From positions 1 through 24,910 of the forward strand of contig CALSCR010000287.1 of NCBI GenBank assembly GCA_943704495.1: a stretch of DNA of 24,910 nucleotides. Reading direction: 5' to 3'. Shown piece by piece: positions 11,890-20,000 of this stretch. The DNA is from Pigoraptor chileana (Eukaryota; Opisthokonta; Filasterea). Within the stretch, counting starts at the first letter, position 1. Every line of letters starts with the position of its first letter. The position numbers and the translations under genes are program-made. The notes beneath the pieces were generated by a model. That model did no database searches. It was given only the letters and a program-made list of their open reading frames with translations, and was not told the DNA's origin.

Positions 11890-11921
11890 CCTTGCAACGC
11901 CAGCAGCAGCGACGACAGTGA
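7560..11921 (+). CDS. WOPR (Gti1/Pac2) transcription factor, 11 exons, polyglutamine-rich
   Basis: Proposed exons: 7560-7642, 7788-8099, 8464-8526, 8713-8995, 9273-9365, 9533-9614, 9895-10221, 10425-10535, 10706-10756, 10927-11484, 11683-11921; phases agree throughout and give 733 aa. Residues 14-170 match the WOPR domain of Wor1/Gti1/Pac2/Ryp1, which binds DNA and controls morphological switching in fungi. WOPRa shows GYVRNEETAFKVFAEARKG (18-36), YVYD (56-59), IQRWTDPYDW (65-74) and YLLFYR (84-89). WOPRb shows GLRKKI (110-115) and LRLINYYTD (123-131). The rest is low complexity: a Gln/His/Met-rich stretch about 358-401 (10048-10180), Gly/Ser/Gln-rich middle, a basic SKKRTFARAAR patch and a second Gln run near the C-terminus (11842-11889). 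The first ATG of the frame is at 7560. Exons 1, 2, 7, 10 and 11 are well supported. Exons 3, 5, 8 and 9 rest on phase and splice consensus, and exon 8's acceptor is weak. Intron 2 holds two copies of the dispersed repeat. Confidence 0.85.
8320..8455 (+). repeat. Dispersed repeat, tandem pair in WOPR intron 2
   Basis: Two units of roughly 75 bases, at about 8320-8398 and 8399-8455. Each has TGGGCACAG near the start, then (A/T)GACACTGACTTG, then a pyrimidine-rich tail (TCTTTCTTTCTGTC). The second unit's tail forms the polypyrimidine tract of the acceptor at 8462-8463. The orientation is that of the transcript. Confidence 0.85.
8637..8688 (+). repeat. (TGTGTC)n tandem repeat in WOPR intron 3
   Basis: A hexamer array of TGTGTC units with slight variation fills the middle of the intron between exons 3 and 4. 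It reads as a Cys/Val or Ser/Val string in all frames and is not coding. Confidence 0.9.
9045..9133 (+). repeat. (AT)n/(G)n/(TG)n simple sequence in WOPR intron 4
   Basis: An alternating AT run (about 9047-9064) is followed by a ten-G run and imperfect TG repeats. All of it lies inside the intron between exons 4 and 5. Confidence 0.9.
10045..10180 (+). repeat. CAA/CAG triplet tract encoding Gln-rich segment
   Basis: CAA and CAG codons, with interspersed CAC, CTT and ATG, encode the first Gln-rich segment of the WOPR protein in exon 7. Most Gln codons are CAA, in contrast to the GC-rich codon use around it. Confidence 0.9.
11842..11889 (+). repeat. CAA triplet run encoding C-terminal polyglutamine
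   Basis: CAG units give way to a nearly pure CAA run in the last WOPR exon, followed by Gln/Arg residues up to the stop at 11919-11921. The run is in frame with the conserved upstream part of the exon. Confidence 0.9.
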
Positions 11922-12169
11922 GGAACATACATTTATACGTTTCAATGGCTCATATTCATGGGCTGTGTGTGTGACTTTGACATTGCCTCGAATCGACCAA
12001 TACAAAAACGATGGCCTAAGCAACGGCCTGATTTGAGTATGGATGCGTGTAACCGTGCTGATGACTGATTCCACCCGCCGGCAATGGTCAAGGGAGGGAG
12101 GCTGGCCTCATAGATAATGAGTGCGTGTATTAATGCGCACTATCGAACGGATGAATCTATTGTGCGATG

Positions 12170-13147
12170 TCACTTTCTCGCCGAATTTGGCAGAATGGGT
12201 TGTCCGGACGGAGCGTCGGGCTTGCTATAAAGGTAAGTTGCCGTAAGCACGAGGCCTGCGCCACCCATCCACTGGAGCGTCGGGCGAAATCCAAAGAGGG
12301 CCATCGACACTACGCTCGACAGAATAATCGACACTGAGGTTGCAAATCCCTTGAGGATGTTGTCTGCGTATTTGACGACAATGGCAACGACAAGGCCGCC
12401 GACTGCTTGAGTGGCAATGACCAACCACACAATCCATGTATATCCCTGGAAGAATCCGTCCTCCGCAACGGCCTCTCTGTCGTTGTAGAGCACGCCGACA
12501 AAGCCAAGCACAGCGCCTGCAAGGCCGAGTTGCACGTTGCGCAGCCAAATGGACGCCGTTGTGTTCTTCAGGATGCGCTCAAAGTAGACACCGGCAAACC
12601 CAGACGAAATGCACGCAGCGACGACAGCAGCGAAACCCAGCATCGCATTCTGCTCGGGTCCCACCGCAGCCGCAGCCTTTGTGGGGTCAATTTGCACAAT
12701 CGTCACGCCGGCCGTGAGGATCACAAGGGACAGCCACTTGAGGCCCGAGAGGTGCTTGCTCAGCATGAAGACCGAAAACACGGCCGTAGTCAGAATCTTC
12801 AGTTGATACGTCACCTGAAACGTCGCCGCCTCGAGATTAGACACGGCAACGTAGAGGAGGTTATTCTGGATGGTGTACAGCAGCGCCGGGACGCCAACCA
12901 TGAGCGTCTCCCGGGGCTTCCCGATAATGTCGTCTTGCAGCGTGCGAACGAGGCCTGAGATGCCGCCCTGCTCCTTGACGATGATTGCGAGGCACGTGGC
13001 CAGCTTCATGACCTCGGCCATGACAACAGCGGTGGACGATATGTACATTGGGCCGTCCACAGTGCGCGAGTATCGCATGAGAAGCACGAGAGACGTGTTT
13101 TGGACGACCAGCACCAACAGGCTGAGGTACTTGATGGGGACAGCCAT
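12170..13147 (-). CDS. Nucleotide-sugar transporter, SLC35A/UDP-galactose type, intronless
   Basis: Single exon, 325 aa; ATG at 13147 is the first methionine codon of the frame. The family exchanges cytosolic nucleotide-sugars for the nucleoside monophosphate across the Golgi or ER membrane to feed glycosylation. About ten hydrophobic helices are visible. Diagnostic SLC35A blocks are present in order: MRYSR near residue 25, AEVMKL, LLYTIQNNLLYVAVSNLEAA, QVTYQLKILTTAVFSV (the central signature), SSGFAGVYFERILK, and KYADNILKGFATSVSIILS near 260. These are shared by UDP-galactose, UDP-GlcNAc and CMP-sialic acid carriers. The last two blocks look most like the UDP-Gal/UDP-GlcNAc branch, but substrate cannot be settled by reading. 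The C-terminal tail is short and ends NSARK. The gene is tail-to-tail with WOPR across a 248-base spacer in which nothing else is seen. Confidence 0.94.
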   Translation of the reverse strand: MAVPIKYLSLLVLVVQNTSLVLLMRYSRTVDGPMYISSTAVVMAEVMKLATCLAIIVKEQGGISGLVRTLQDDIIGKPRETLMVGVPALLYTIQNNLLYVAVSNLEAATFQVTYQLKILTTAVFSVFMLSKHLSGLKWLSLVILTAGVTIVQIDPTKAAAAVGPEQNAMLGFAAVVAACISSGFAGVYFERILKNTTASIWLRNVQLGLAGAVLGFVGVLYNDREAVAEDGFFQGYTWIVWLVIATQAVGGLVVAIVVKYADNILKGFATSVSIILSSVVSMALFGFRPTLQWMGGAGLVLTATYLYSKPDAPSGQPILPNSARK

Positions 13148-13329
13148 CCCCAGCACTGCACACGCAACATACGCAGGAGGGAAGCAAGTGGCGGTGCTCA
13201 GTCACTCTGGCAGCCCTATTGATCATGGCTTCATTCTAACAATGTGCCTTGCGGCTGGCGGGACAGTGTATAGAATTGTGTTTGCGTTGTGTTTCTACTC
13301 TTTACATACAAAGGGCTGCGCTGAGTGAG

Positions 13330-13775
13330 ATGTCGAGGTGTGTGCCTTGTTGTGTGTGTGTCTCGTGTGTGTGGTGTATTAAGTGGCCATACTCACAATT
13401 CACAGTTGGATCCCCCATTTTCCTGACGCAGTCCCAATTATCCACCGACAGACACTTTGAAACTCAAACGTCAGCCGCTTTTCTGCCCGCTGTTGTTTGG
13501 ATGAAAACTAAGCTTTATTCTGGATGTGCGTCGCATCAGCGACAGACATGTCGTGTGCGTCCAACACTCCCATCTACTTAATACACAATCGCTCCATAGT
13601 GGTCCACTATCAAAATTAGAATGCGGGATTAAGTAGTATTGCAATCCAACGCTTTGAATTTTCCAAGAGCCAGTTTACGGGAGATGCAATCGAGCTGATT
13701 CCGTTGCCAGAATACAAGCAATTGGCAGGTGAATGGCTGGCAAAGATAACGACAACGACAAAGCTCGAGCGTTGA
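13330..13775 (+). CDS. Possible small spliced gene, function unknown
   Basis: Coding-like pieces run divergently from the transporter. ATGTCGAG at 13330 is followed by a GTGTGT donor. A 94-nt gap ends in TTCCTGACGCAG at 13431, after which the frame reads SPNYPPTDTLKLKRQPLF. A second piece from 13620 to the stop at 13775 reads NAGLSSIAIQRFEFSKSQF then TGDAIELIPLPEYKQLAGEW. This composition looks translated rather than random. The link between the two pieces is uncertain: phase-2 donors at 13492 or 13495 fit acceptors at 13633 or 13636 but are weak. An alternative end uses the GTGAAT donor at 13730 and the acceptor at 14133-14134. No family is recognised. It could be a pseudogene or chance. Confidence 0.25.
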
Positions 13776-13993
13776 ACAACAGCGAAGCTCAACCCGACTA
13801 GTGGGCTCATCACTATGTCGGTCACTCTGTCGGTCACTCTGTCGGGCCAACTCACTCACAGACACTGCACATTGCGCCATCCGGTGCATCGAAACGAACA
13901 ATGTGTGGCACGTGCTCGTCGCCATGATGCTGTGCAGTAGTACCTGGCCAACTTAACTCCTTGACCCACAGGCGACTGGCTTGGTGTACTTAT

Positions 13994-14029
13994 GTATATA
14001 TATATGTGTGTGTGTGTGTGGGTGGGTGG

Positions 14030-14061
<32 letters not shown>

Positions 14062-14095
14062 TGTGTATGTGTGTGTGTGTGTGTGAAGTACCCGT
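13994..14095. repeat. TG/AT-rich microsatellite
   Basis: A short TATATATA stretch is followed by TG repeats broken by GGGTGGGTGGG and a TTGTGTATG interruption. It is noncoding. Confidence 0.93.
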
Positions 14096-15219
14096 GTGTG
14101 GTACCGATGTGGAGAGAATCTAACTTTTGACGCAGGAAACTGTAATGTGGCCCCTTCAAATTCCTTCAAGCAAGCGTGAAGTTCATGATGCTCAAGATTT
14201 CGCTCCGCCGCAACAAGACGGCGGTCAATTCATTGGAACTCCGTCGGCAAGAGTGCACACAGTGCTGACCACGTGCTTGGGAAGCCTGTGAAGGAGGTCA
14301 CCCGGCACGTGCGCACCCCTTCCTGCCGTTGATCATCCCCCTTGGCCCCTTCTTGTGCTCTGTAATTCTTGCGATACAGGCAGCCTTTTGCTGATCTTGA
14401 AAGCTGGCAGATGTCCTGGACGTTTGAAGCGGCGTCTTACGTTTGATTACCAACAAGTTGCTTTGGAAGGCACAGGGAGTCGGCAGAAGTTGAAGTTGCG
14501 CATCTTACATCGATATTTTGATATCGTGTTTGTCGCTCGTATGGCATATGGTATCGATCGTTCAGAGTTCTCGAAAATGCAAGGATGGCAGACAGAGACG
14601 CGGTTTTTTTGTGGGCCGGTCTCACCACCTTGCTATCACTCCCCTCATCGCTCATGCGGTTGTCATTACACACAATACGTAATGAAGTGAAATATGCTTT
14701 AGAAGATGTTTCTTACTAATTCAACAGTAACGGGAATGATGAAAGTGCTATCGTCAGACTGATGCCTTCTCTACTCTCTCTCTCACCAAAAGAAGGCGAG
14801 CGTGCCTCTTTCCCTTGCATCGATTAATGCAAATAGAGCACATATGCTCATGAACACAGTGAGAAACCCGTTTAAAGTTTCAGACCCACACACAATCACA
14901 AGCATCATAGCAGCAAAACTGACAAAGGCGCACGCACGCAACAGGCAACACAAATATGCACGGACACCAACATAAGGCCGGATGCCGGCCGATTGAAGCA
15001 CAAGACGAGTCACAGACAGAGATGTCACACGCAAACAACGCCATCCATCCATCCATCTGTACATCGTATCAGTGCCACATGCAGCCGACCACACTCATAG
15101 CTGCGGCAGTCGGGCGGATAGGAATGCACGCCCGCCCCTACCCGCCCCGTCCGCCCCACGTTTCTCGCAGCAACAACAACAACTTTAAAACCAGCACCAA
15201 TCAAGAAGGCGCACTGCTC

Positions 15220-15710
15220 TCAGATGGTCTCGGACTTGAGGCTCTCATACGACAGCCGCGTAATTGCGTCCTGCGCAAGCTCGACAAGCCCCGGCTCCAC
15301 GTCCACGTGATACTCCAGAATGGCCTCAATCACTGCGCGGAGACCGCTCGAGTCGCCGCGTCGGATAAGCATGTCCACGATCTCCTTCATAAGCTCCGGG
15401 GGCGGCGCCTTTCCCGTCTCGCTGATGTCGAGGATGCGGTCGGCCATAGCCTGTCGCTCCGTCAGCTCCTCGGGGCTCGGCAGTGTGTCGGCAAAATACT
15501 CCTTGAAGTCGTCGTATGGCTCGGCCAGATACGTGGGGATCTTCTCCTGCTCCACCAGCCGCGCGCGCTCGTAAGGATCCGAGGACGACTCTGACGCAGG
15601 CCGCTCAGTGTGCGTGCCCGTGCCGACCGTATATTGGCGCGACAACAGCAAGGAGGAGGATGCACGCGGTGCCATCATGGACACGCGAATGTGTGTCACG
15701 GTGGCAAAAG
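15220..15710 (-). CDS. Small putative mitochondrial protein, function unknown
   Basis: The open frame ends at 15220. Its first plausible starts are the tandem ATG codons at 15678 and 15675 (152 aa from the first); ATG 15738 is further upstream. A better model may be splicing from a first exon at 16198-16282 into an acceptor at 15711-15712 (TCTGCCTCTCAG), in phase, giving 191 aa. The N-terminal part (MMAPRASSSLLLSRQYTVG) resembles a mitochondrial presequence ending at a RQYT-type cleavage site. The mature part is acidic and helical, with DPYERARLVEQEKIPTYLAE, FADTLPSPEELTERQAMADR, and a C-terminal helix pair around LRAVIEAILEYHVDVEPGLV. I do not recognise the family. Regular codon use and a consistent amphipathic pattern argue that it is translated. 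It lies downstream of the receptor gene on the same strand. Confidence 0.6.
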
Positions 15711-16197
15711 CTGAGAGGCAGATATGCAAAAGATGCATTGCAACAAAGGTTAACAGGGCGAGGGAAAAGGCGCGTTGTACGTCACAGACACTTCTCACGG
15801 GGGCATCAAGAACTCCGTCCCGCAACCAGCCATTTCTGAGACGGCAAATACCGATCCATCTCTTTCAAAAGTGGCAGGACAATGGCGAATGCCACACAAA
15901 ATAATGCGATACTTTCCGTCGAGCCAGACCCACAGAGAGACGACCACTACAAATAAACTGCAGTTCTCCGCATAAGCTATTATCGCGAGTGAAGCACATC
16001 GATACCAATACTCGTTAACCAACTCCCAATTACAGAATAACAAATATCAACACGCAGACAGCACAGGGTCCCTCTGTCCACACCTCATCAAAATACTGAT
16101 GCCAAAACAAAACACGAATCAGCATGCACGAGCCCTGCAAACAAGTCACTCGCAGCACACCCGCACCCCAGAGCAGATGCAGCAACAGAACACCCAC

Positions 16198-16282
16198 CCC
16201 TCAGAGGCGCGGCGGTCCATGCACGTGACTGACAGCGCAAGGCCGGGGCGACGGTGCGCACCAGAGGTCGCACAAAGCTCAT
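16198..16282 (-). CDS. Candidate first exon of the small mitochondrial protein
   Basis: ATG at 16282 opens MSFVRPLVRTVAPALRC, an Arg-rich, acid-free segment typical of mitochondrial presequences, and continues to APLR. It ends in phase 1 at a GTGGGTGTT donor, the donor type used by several introns here. Joining to 15710 (487-nt intron) keeps frame and gives a total divisible by three. Against it, the protein would carry two presequence-like stretches in series. It could also be a separate short frame. Confidence 0.35.
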
Positions 16283-17028
16283 TTTCCAGAGACAAAAGGC
16301 ACCGCCACAAACACACACAAGGAAGCGACGGAACGTTCTTAAACACGCGCACGTCTCTGCTTTCAGAATATCTGATATTAATCTATGCTGATGAATGGCG
16401 TCACTTGGGGCCGTCAGCTGCGTCGTGGAGCGAAAGCGTGGGTGCGGAATCAGACAAGCACTATCTGCCCCAGAGTGTCACCAGCAGACAAACCCCCAAA
16501 ATAAGATGAGGCACTTCTGCTCTATACCATGCGGTCACAATCTCATGTGACACACAATGCGCTTGTCATCTCACATGTACCCCTGCACACAATCTCTTTA
16601 ATCAACAATGTGTGTGTGAGTGTGTGTGTGCATCTGCCCATACTAAAGGATCCCCAAGGGGGCCTAAGGGGGGTGCATCAGTGCATAGCAAGGGGGCCTA
16701 AGGGGGCCTAAGGGGGCCTGTGGCGCCAGTGTGCGTCACTACCCAGATGATGTCATCATCGCAATGACATAGCGACGCGTCATCATCGTTGTGTTGGTTG
16801 TATTGTGATGTTACAACTGGGACAACAAGGCCGATACTGCGCAACGCAAGGCACACAAACACAAGCGGGGTCGTCACAGGCATCAGCGACAGTGATAGGG
16901 AAGCTGCCAGCGTGAGTAAAGGACTTGGAAAAGTATAAATAGAAGGATGGCTCCGCACAACGGTTGCGCATGACGTCAAGTCCGACTTGTCTGGGTTGGC
17001 ACGGGCGGATGACATGCATCTCATTGAG
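16283..17028. other. Spacer between receptor 3' end and the small mitochondrial gene
   Basis: About 750 bases lie between two minus-strand genes. They contain a short TG run (16609-16631), a 10-base tandem repeat with unit AAGGGGGCCT (16656-16720), a TATAAATA at 16934-16941 and a TGACGTCA at 16971-16978. No gene is supported. It should hold the receptor 3' UTR and the promoter of the downstream gene. Confidence 0.5.
16656..16720. repeat. AAGGGGGCCT tandem repeat
   Basis: One unit at 16656-16665 is followed by a G-rich partial unit, a 16-base interruption (TGCATCAGTGCATAGC) and three perfect adjacent units at 16690-16719. The G runs could form G-quadruplex structure on the plus strand; that is inference. 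Confidence 0.85.
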
Positions 17029-20000
17029 TCAGGGTTGTGCTGCCTGGGGCAAGATGCGAATCGCCTCCAGCCGCCACTGTATCTCTGAGAAGGGAGGCCG
17101 CATGTCGGGCTCTTGCGACCAGCAGTCTTGCATGAGAGAGACCATCTCGGGCGTCCAGGATGACGACACCGACGGGCGGAGCGTTCCGTCAATGATGCGG
17201 CCAAAAAGTTCCTCATCCATAATATCACAGCTCTTAAAGGGGATCGCGCGTTCGTAAATCTCCCACAGAGTTATGCCTGCAATTGCCGTTTGCCAAACCC
17301 TATCAGCAAAGATTATTTGGAGAGAGGGCGCTTCCTCAAGTAGTGGTGGAGCACGCGAGCACAGCATGCACATATGACACCAGACAGCGTACAGTGACAC
17401 CACACGCACCGAATGAATAGCAGTCGCTACTGCGGGTGAATCCAATGCCCCGGAGCACTTCAGGCGCTGTCCAAAGCATTGTCCCCAGTCGAGTGGAGGG
17501 CAGCCCATCTCGGACAAGAGAATGCATACCAAAGTCGGCCACTTTGATCACCCAGTGCGAGTCAACCTGCGCATGTGGTGTGCGTGCATGTGGTGGTGTG
17601 GTTTTAGTTCATGAGTATATGGGAATGGTACAGTAATGCAAAGACGGTGGGCACATTGTAAAATATTACGGCGAAGGTGCAGTGGGCCACCGTGTCGTGT
17701 GTGCACTGTTCGACTGCCAACTGGAGACGAAAGCAAAGGCGAAGACACACCATGAGATTGGCTGCCTTGAGATTCCCGTGTTTCTGCGTTCGATAATGCC
17801 ATGCAACAGTCGCGGAAACAATTTCCGATTAAATAGATGGTCAGACGATATGAGCGATTCAAGTATGCCTCAGGCGCTGTGCCCACGCACTCCACACTGA
17901 GCAAGAGAACGGCGACAGATTAAAAACACACAGAATACGAACAAAGACCCATGCACAATCAAATGTCCGTGTGACTGTCCACATCATCGGAGCGGCCAAA
18001 CAATCGGGACAGACAAAAGTGAGCTCACAATTGGCGGGGACGCAGAGTGGAGATAGAGCATTCCCCGTGCTGCCTGCCGCGCACACTGGATGCGTCGCGC
18101 ATCGTCAAACATGACAGAGCGGTCTTCAAGCAGGCGGGATAGGCTTCCCAGGTCCATCAACTCGGTCACAAAGCACCGCAAGGGAGACGCACAGAAACCT
18201 ATTCCACCAAGATCACAAACGAGAGGCGGAAGAAGCATTAACAAGACAACGACGAGAAGCGTTTCGGCAGGGAACACAAGAATGCTTTTGTAAACGAAAT
18301 GTTGCACCATCCATGGCAAAATCATAGCGACATCGGAACCCACCCATGAACAGCACAAGGTTTGGATGCCGCAGCGCGCACACCATCTCGACCTCGGCGG
18401 TGAACTCCTCCCCGCACGACAGCGCCGTCGACAGGGACGGCACCTTTGCCATTGACCCCCGCCGCGATCCAGGAACAAGCCGCCACAGTCCGGACGTGAT
18501 CAGCGACCGCGCAAACGAGGCGCTATCGGCAGATGTCGCAGAGTCACGGGACGTGTGGATCGAGGTGATGCCCTCGAAGATCTCGGCCGACGTGCGCGCT
18601 GCCGTCTTCTCTGCCACATTATGGTTCTGGCCGTGGTTGTTGATCTGTCGGAGGGCATTTGCCATGTTCTTCCGCAGCACGCTCATCTCAATGCGGTGGA
18701 GGCCTGTGCGGCGGCCGGATGTGCTTTCCGAGAGGATGGGGCGCCCGGTGTGTTCACTCGCATTGAGGGATTTGGCTCCTGCGCCCGCTCCACCATTGCC
18801 CGCAGCTCCTGTCCGTGACATCAGGATTGGGTCATCGAAACTGGAGCAGGTTGGGGACCACGGCTCGGCAGTTCCTGGTGCAAGAAGATGTGCATGCGTG
18901 TCGGATGATGTCAGCGAGGAGGCGTTGGGGCCGCCGTCGAGGCTTCCGTCGCTGCAGGCGGACGAGTGCATTGGCAGCATGCCTTCGCTTGGTGCCATAT
19001 TTGGCTTGTTCTTGTCATCGCTTCCAGGGGGAGAGATGCAGCGAATGGCAACAGAAGTCCCGCGGTATCGCCCTGCGGATCAAAACGCAGAGCAATGGGA
19101 CAGAGTCAGGTGAGCGGTCCATAGTGAGCCAGCCGTTGGCCTATGGGTTGGATGGGCATCGCAGTCCACAGCCTCCGACTCCAAAAGCAACGGAACACAC
19201 GGCATATTGCGTGCAGGCGTCCGCCCTGGGCCCATAGTGCAACCACCAATGGGTCCACACCACACTTAACAACGATGCATGCATACCATATACAGCACAT
19301 AACCACACACATGCAATATACCACACATAACCATACACATGCACACGTACAGACTCACTAATCATGCAGCGAGACATGCTAGGCCACCAACCAAGATACA
19401 CAACGCCAAAAGTGCCGGCTCCAAGCGGACGAAAAAACTCAAGCTCAGAATATTCGATAACACTACGCATTTTCGATTCCATGTCGCGCAAACTCGCTCC
19501 GATTCGCTTTCCCCGAAGCACAATGGCCCCGAGAGCGACGCAGATGAGTGCAAACAGTCCGCCCCCAATGCCCAGGCCAAGGGCTATGGATAGTATGCGG
19601 CGTCCGTCCGATGATGAGGCCGACTGCGACGAGAGCGAGGCAGACATACGCAAGCGCATGCGGTATGTGTACCCGCCAACTTCTACGTCAACAACCAATG
19701 TCGCCGCTGCGGTTGGCATTCCCCGCGCAATCCCCGCCGTGTTCACGCCGATCGCATAATCAGCTGCAGTGAGGAGCATGGGCGTGCGGATGCCTTCCCA
19801 TCCCACAGCGCCATCGACGCCCACTTCCAGGCCCGCCGTCATGTTCCCGACAAGCACGATCGTCACGGACGACAGCTGGACGCTGCCATTCACAGCAATT
19901 CTTGGAAAGCGCGCAAGGGCGTCCGCCACCACCGGATCAAAGGCCAGCGACAGCTCTCCCAGTCCCGTCGTCCCGTCGACAGATACGGACACCGCAGTGT

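Larger units (their letters stand above)
13148..15219. other. Two-kilobase spacer with microsatellite and weak coding signals
   Basis: No firmly supported gene. Contents seen: a possible small spliced + strand gene (13330-13775, listed separately); a 12-base GTCGGTCACTCT unit repeated about 2.5 times at 13817-13846; a long TG/AT run (13994-14095); a 48-codon ATG frame at 14145-14291 preceded by a good acceptor (TTTTGACGCAG); an ATG-poor open frame at 14355-14690; and a small stem (CGATAT/ATATCG) near 14513-14528. On the minus strand, a frame at 14783-15094 has hydrophobic segments but no ATG near its start. Confidence 0.4.

Noticed and set aside
14355-14690. 111-codon plus-strand frame, Lys/Arg-rich
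   Set aside because: It opens at a GTG and its internal methionines are late. It shows no domain and no convincing link to the coding-like pieces upstream.
14783-15094. Minus-strand frame with two hydrophobic segments
   Set aside because: It lacks an ATG near its start, has no family resemblance and lies where the 3' UTR of the small mitochondrial gene should be.
16934-17257. TATAAATA and TGACGTCA followed by a 98-codon plus-strand frame
   Set aside because: The frame is antisense to the conserved last exon of the receptor and has no recognisable domain. The motifs alone do not establish an antisense gene.
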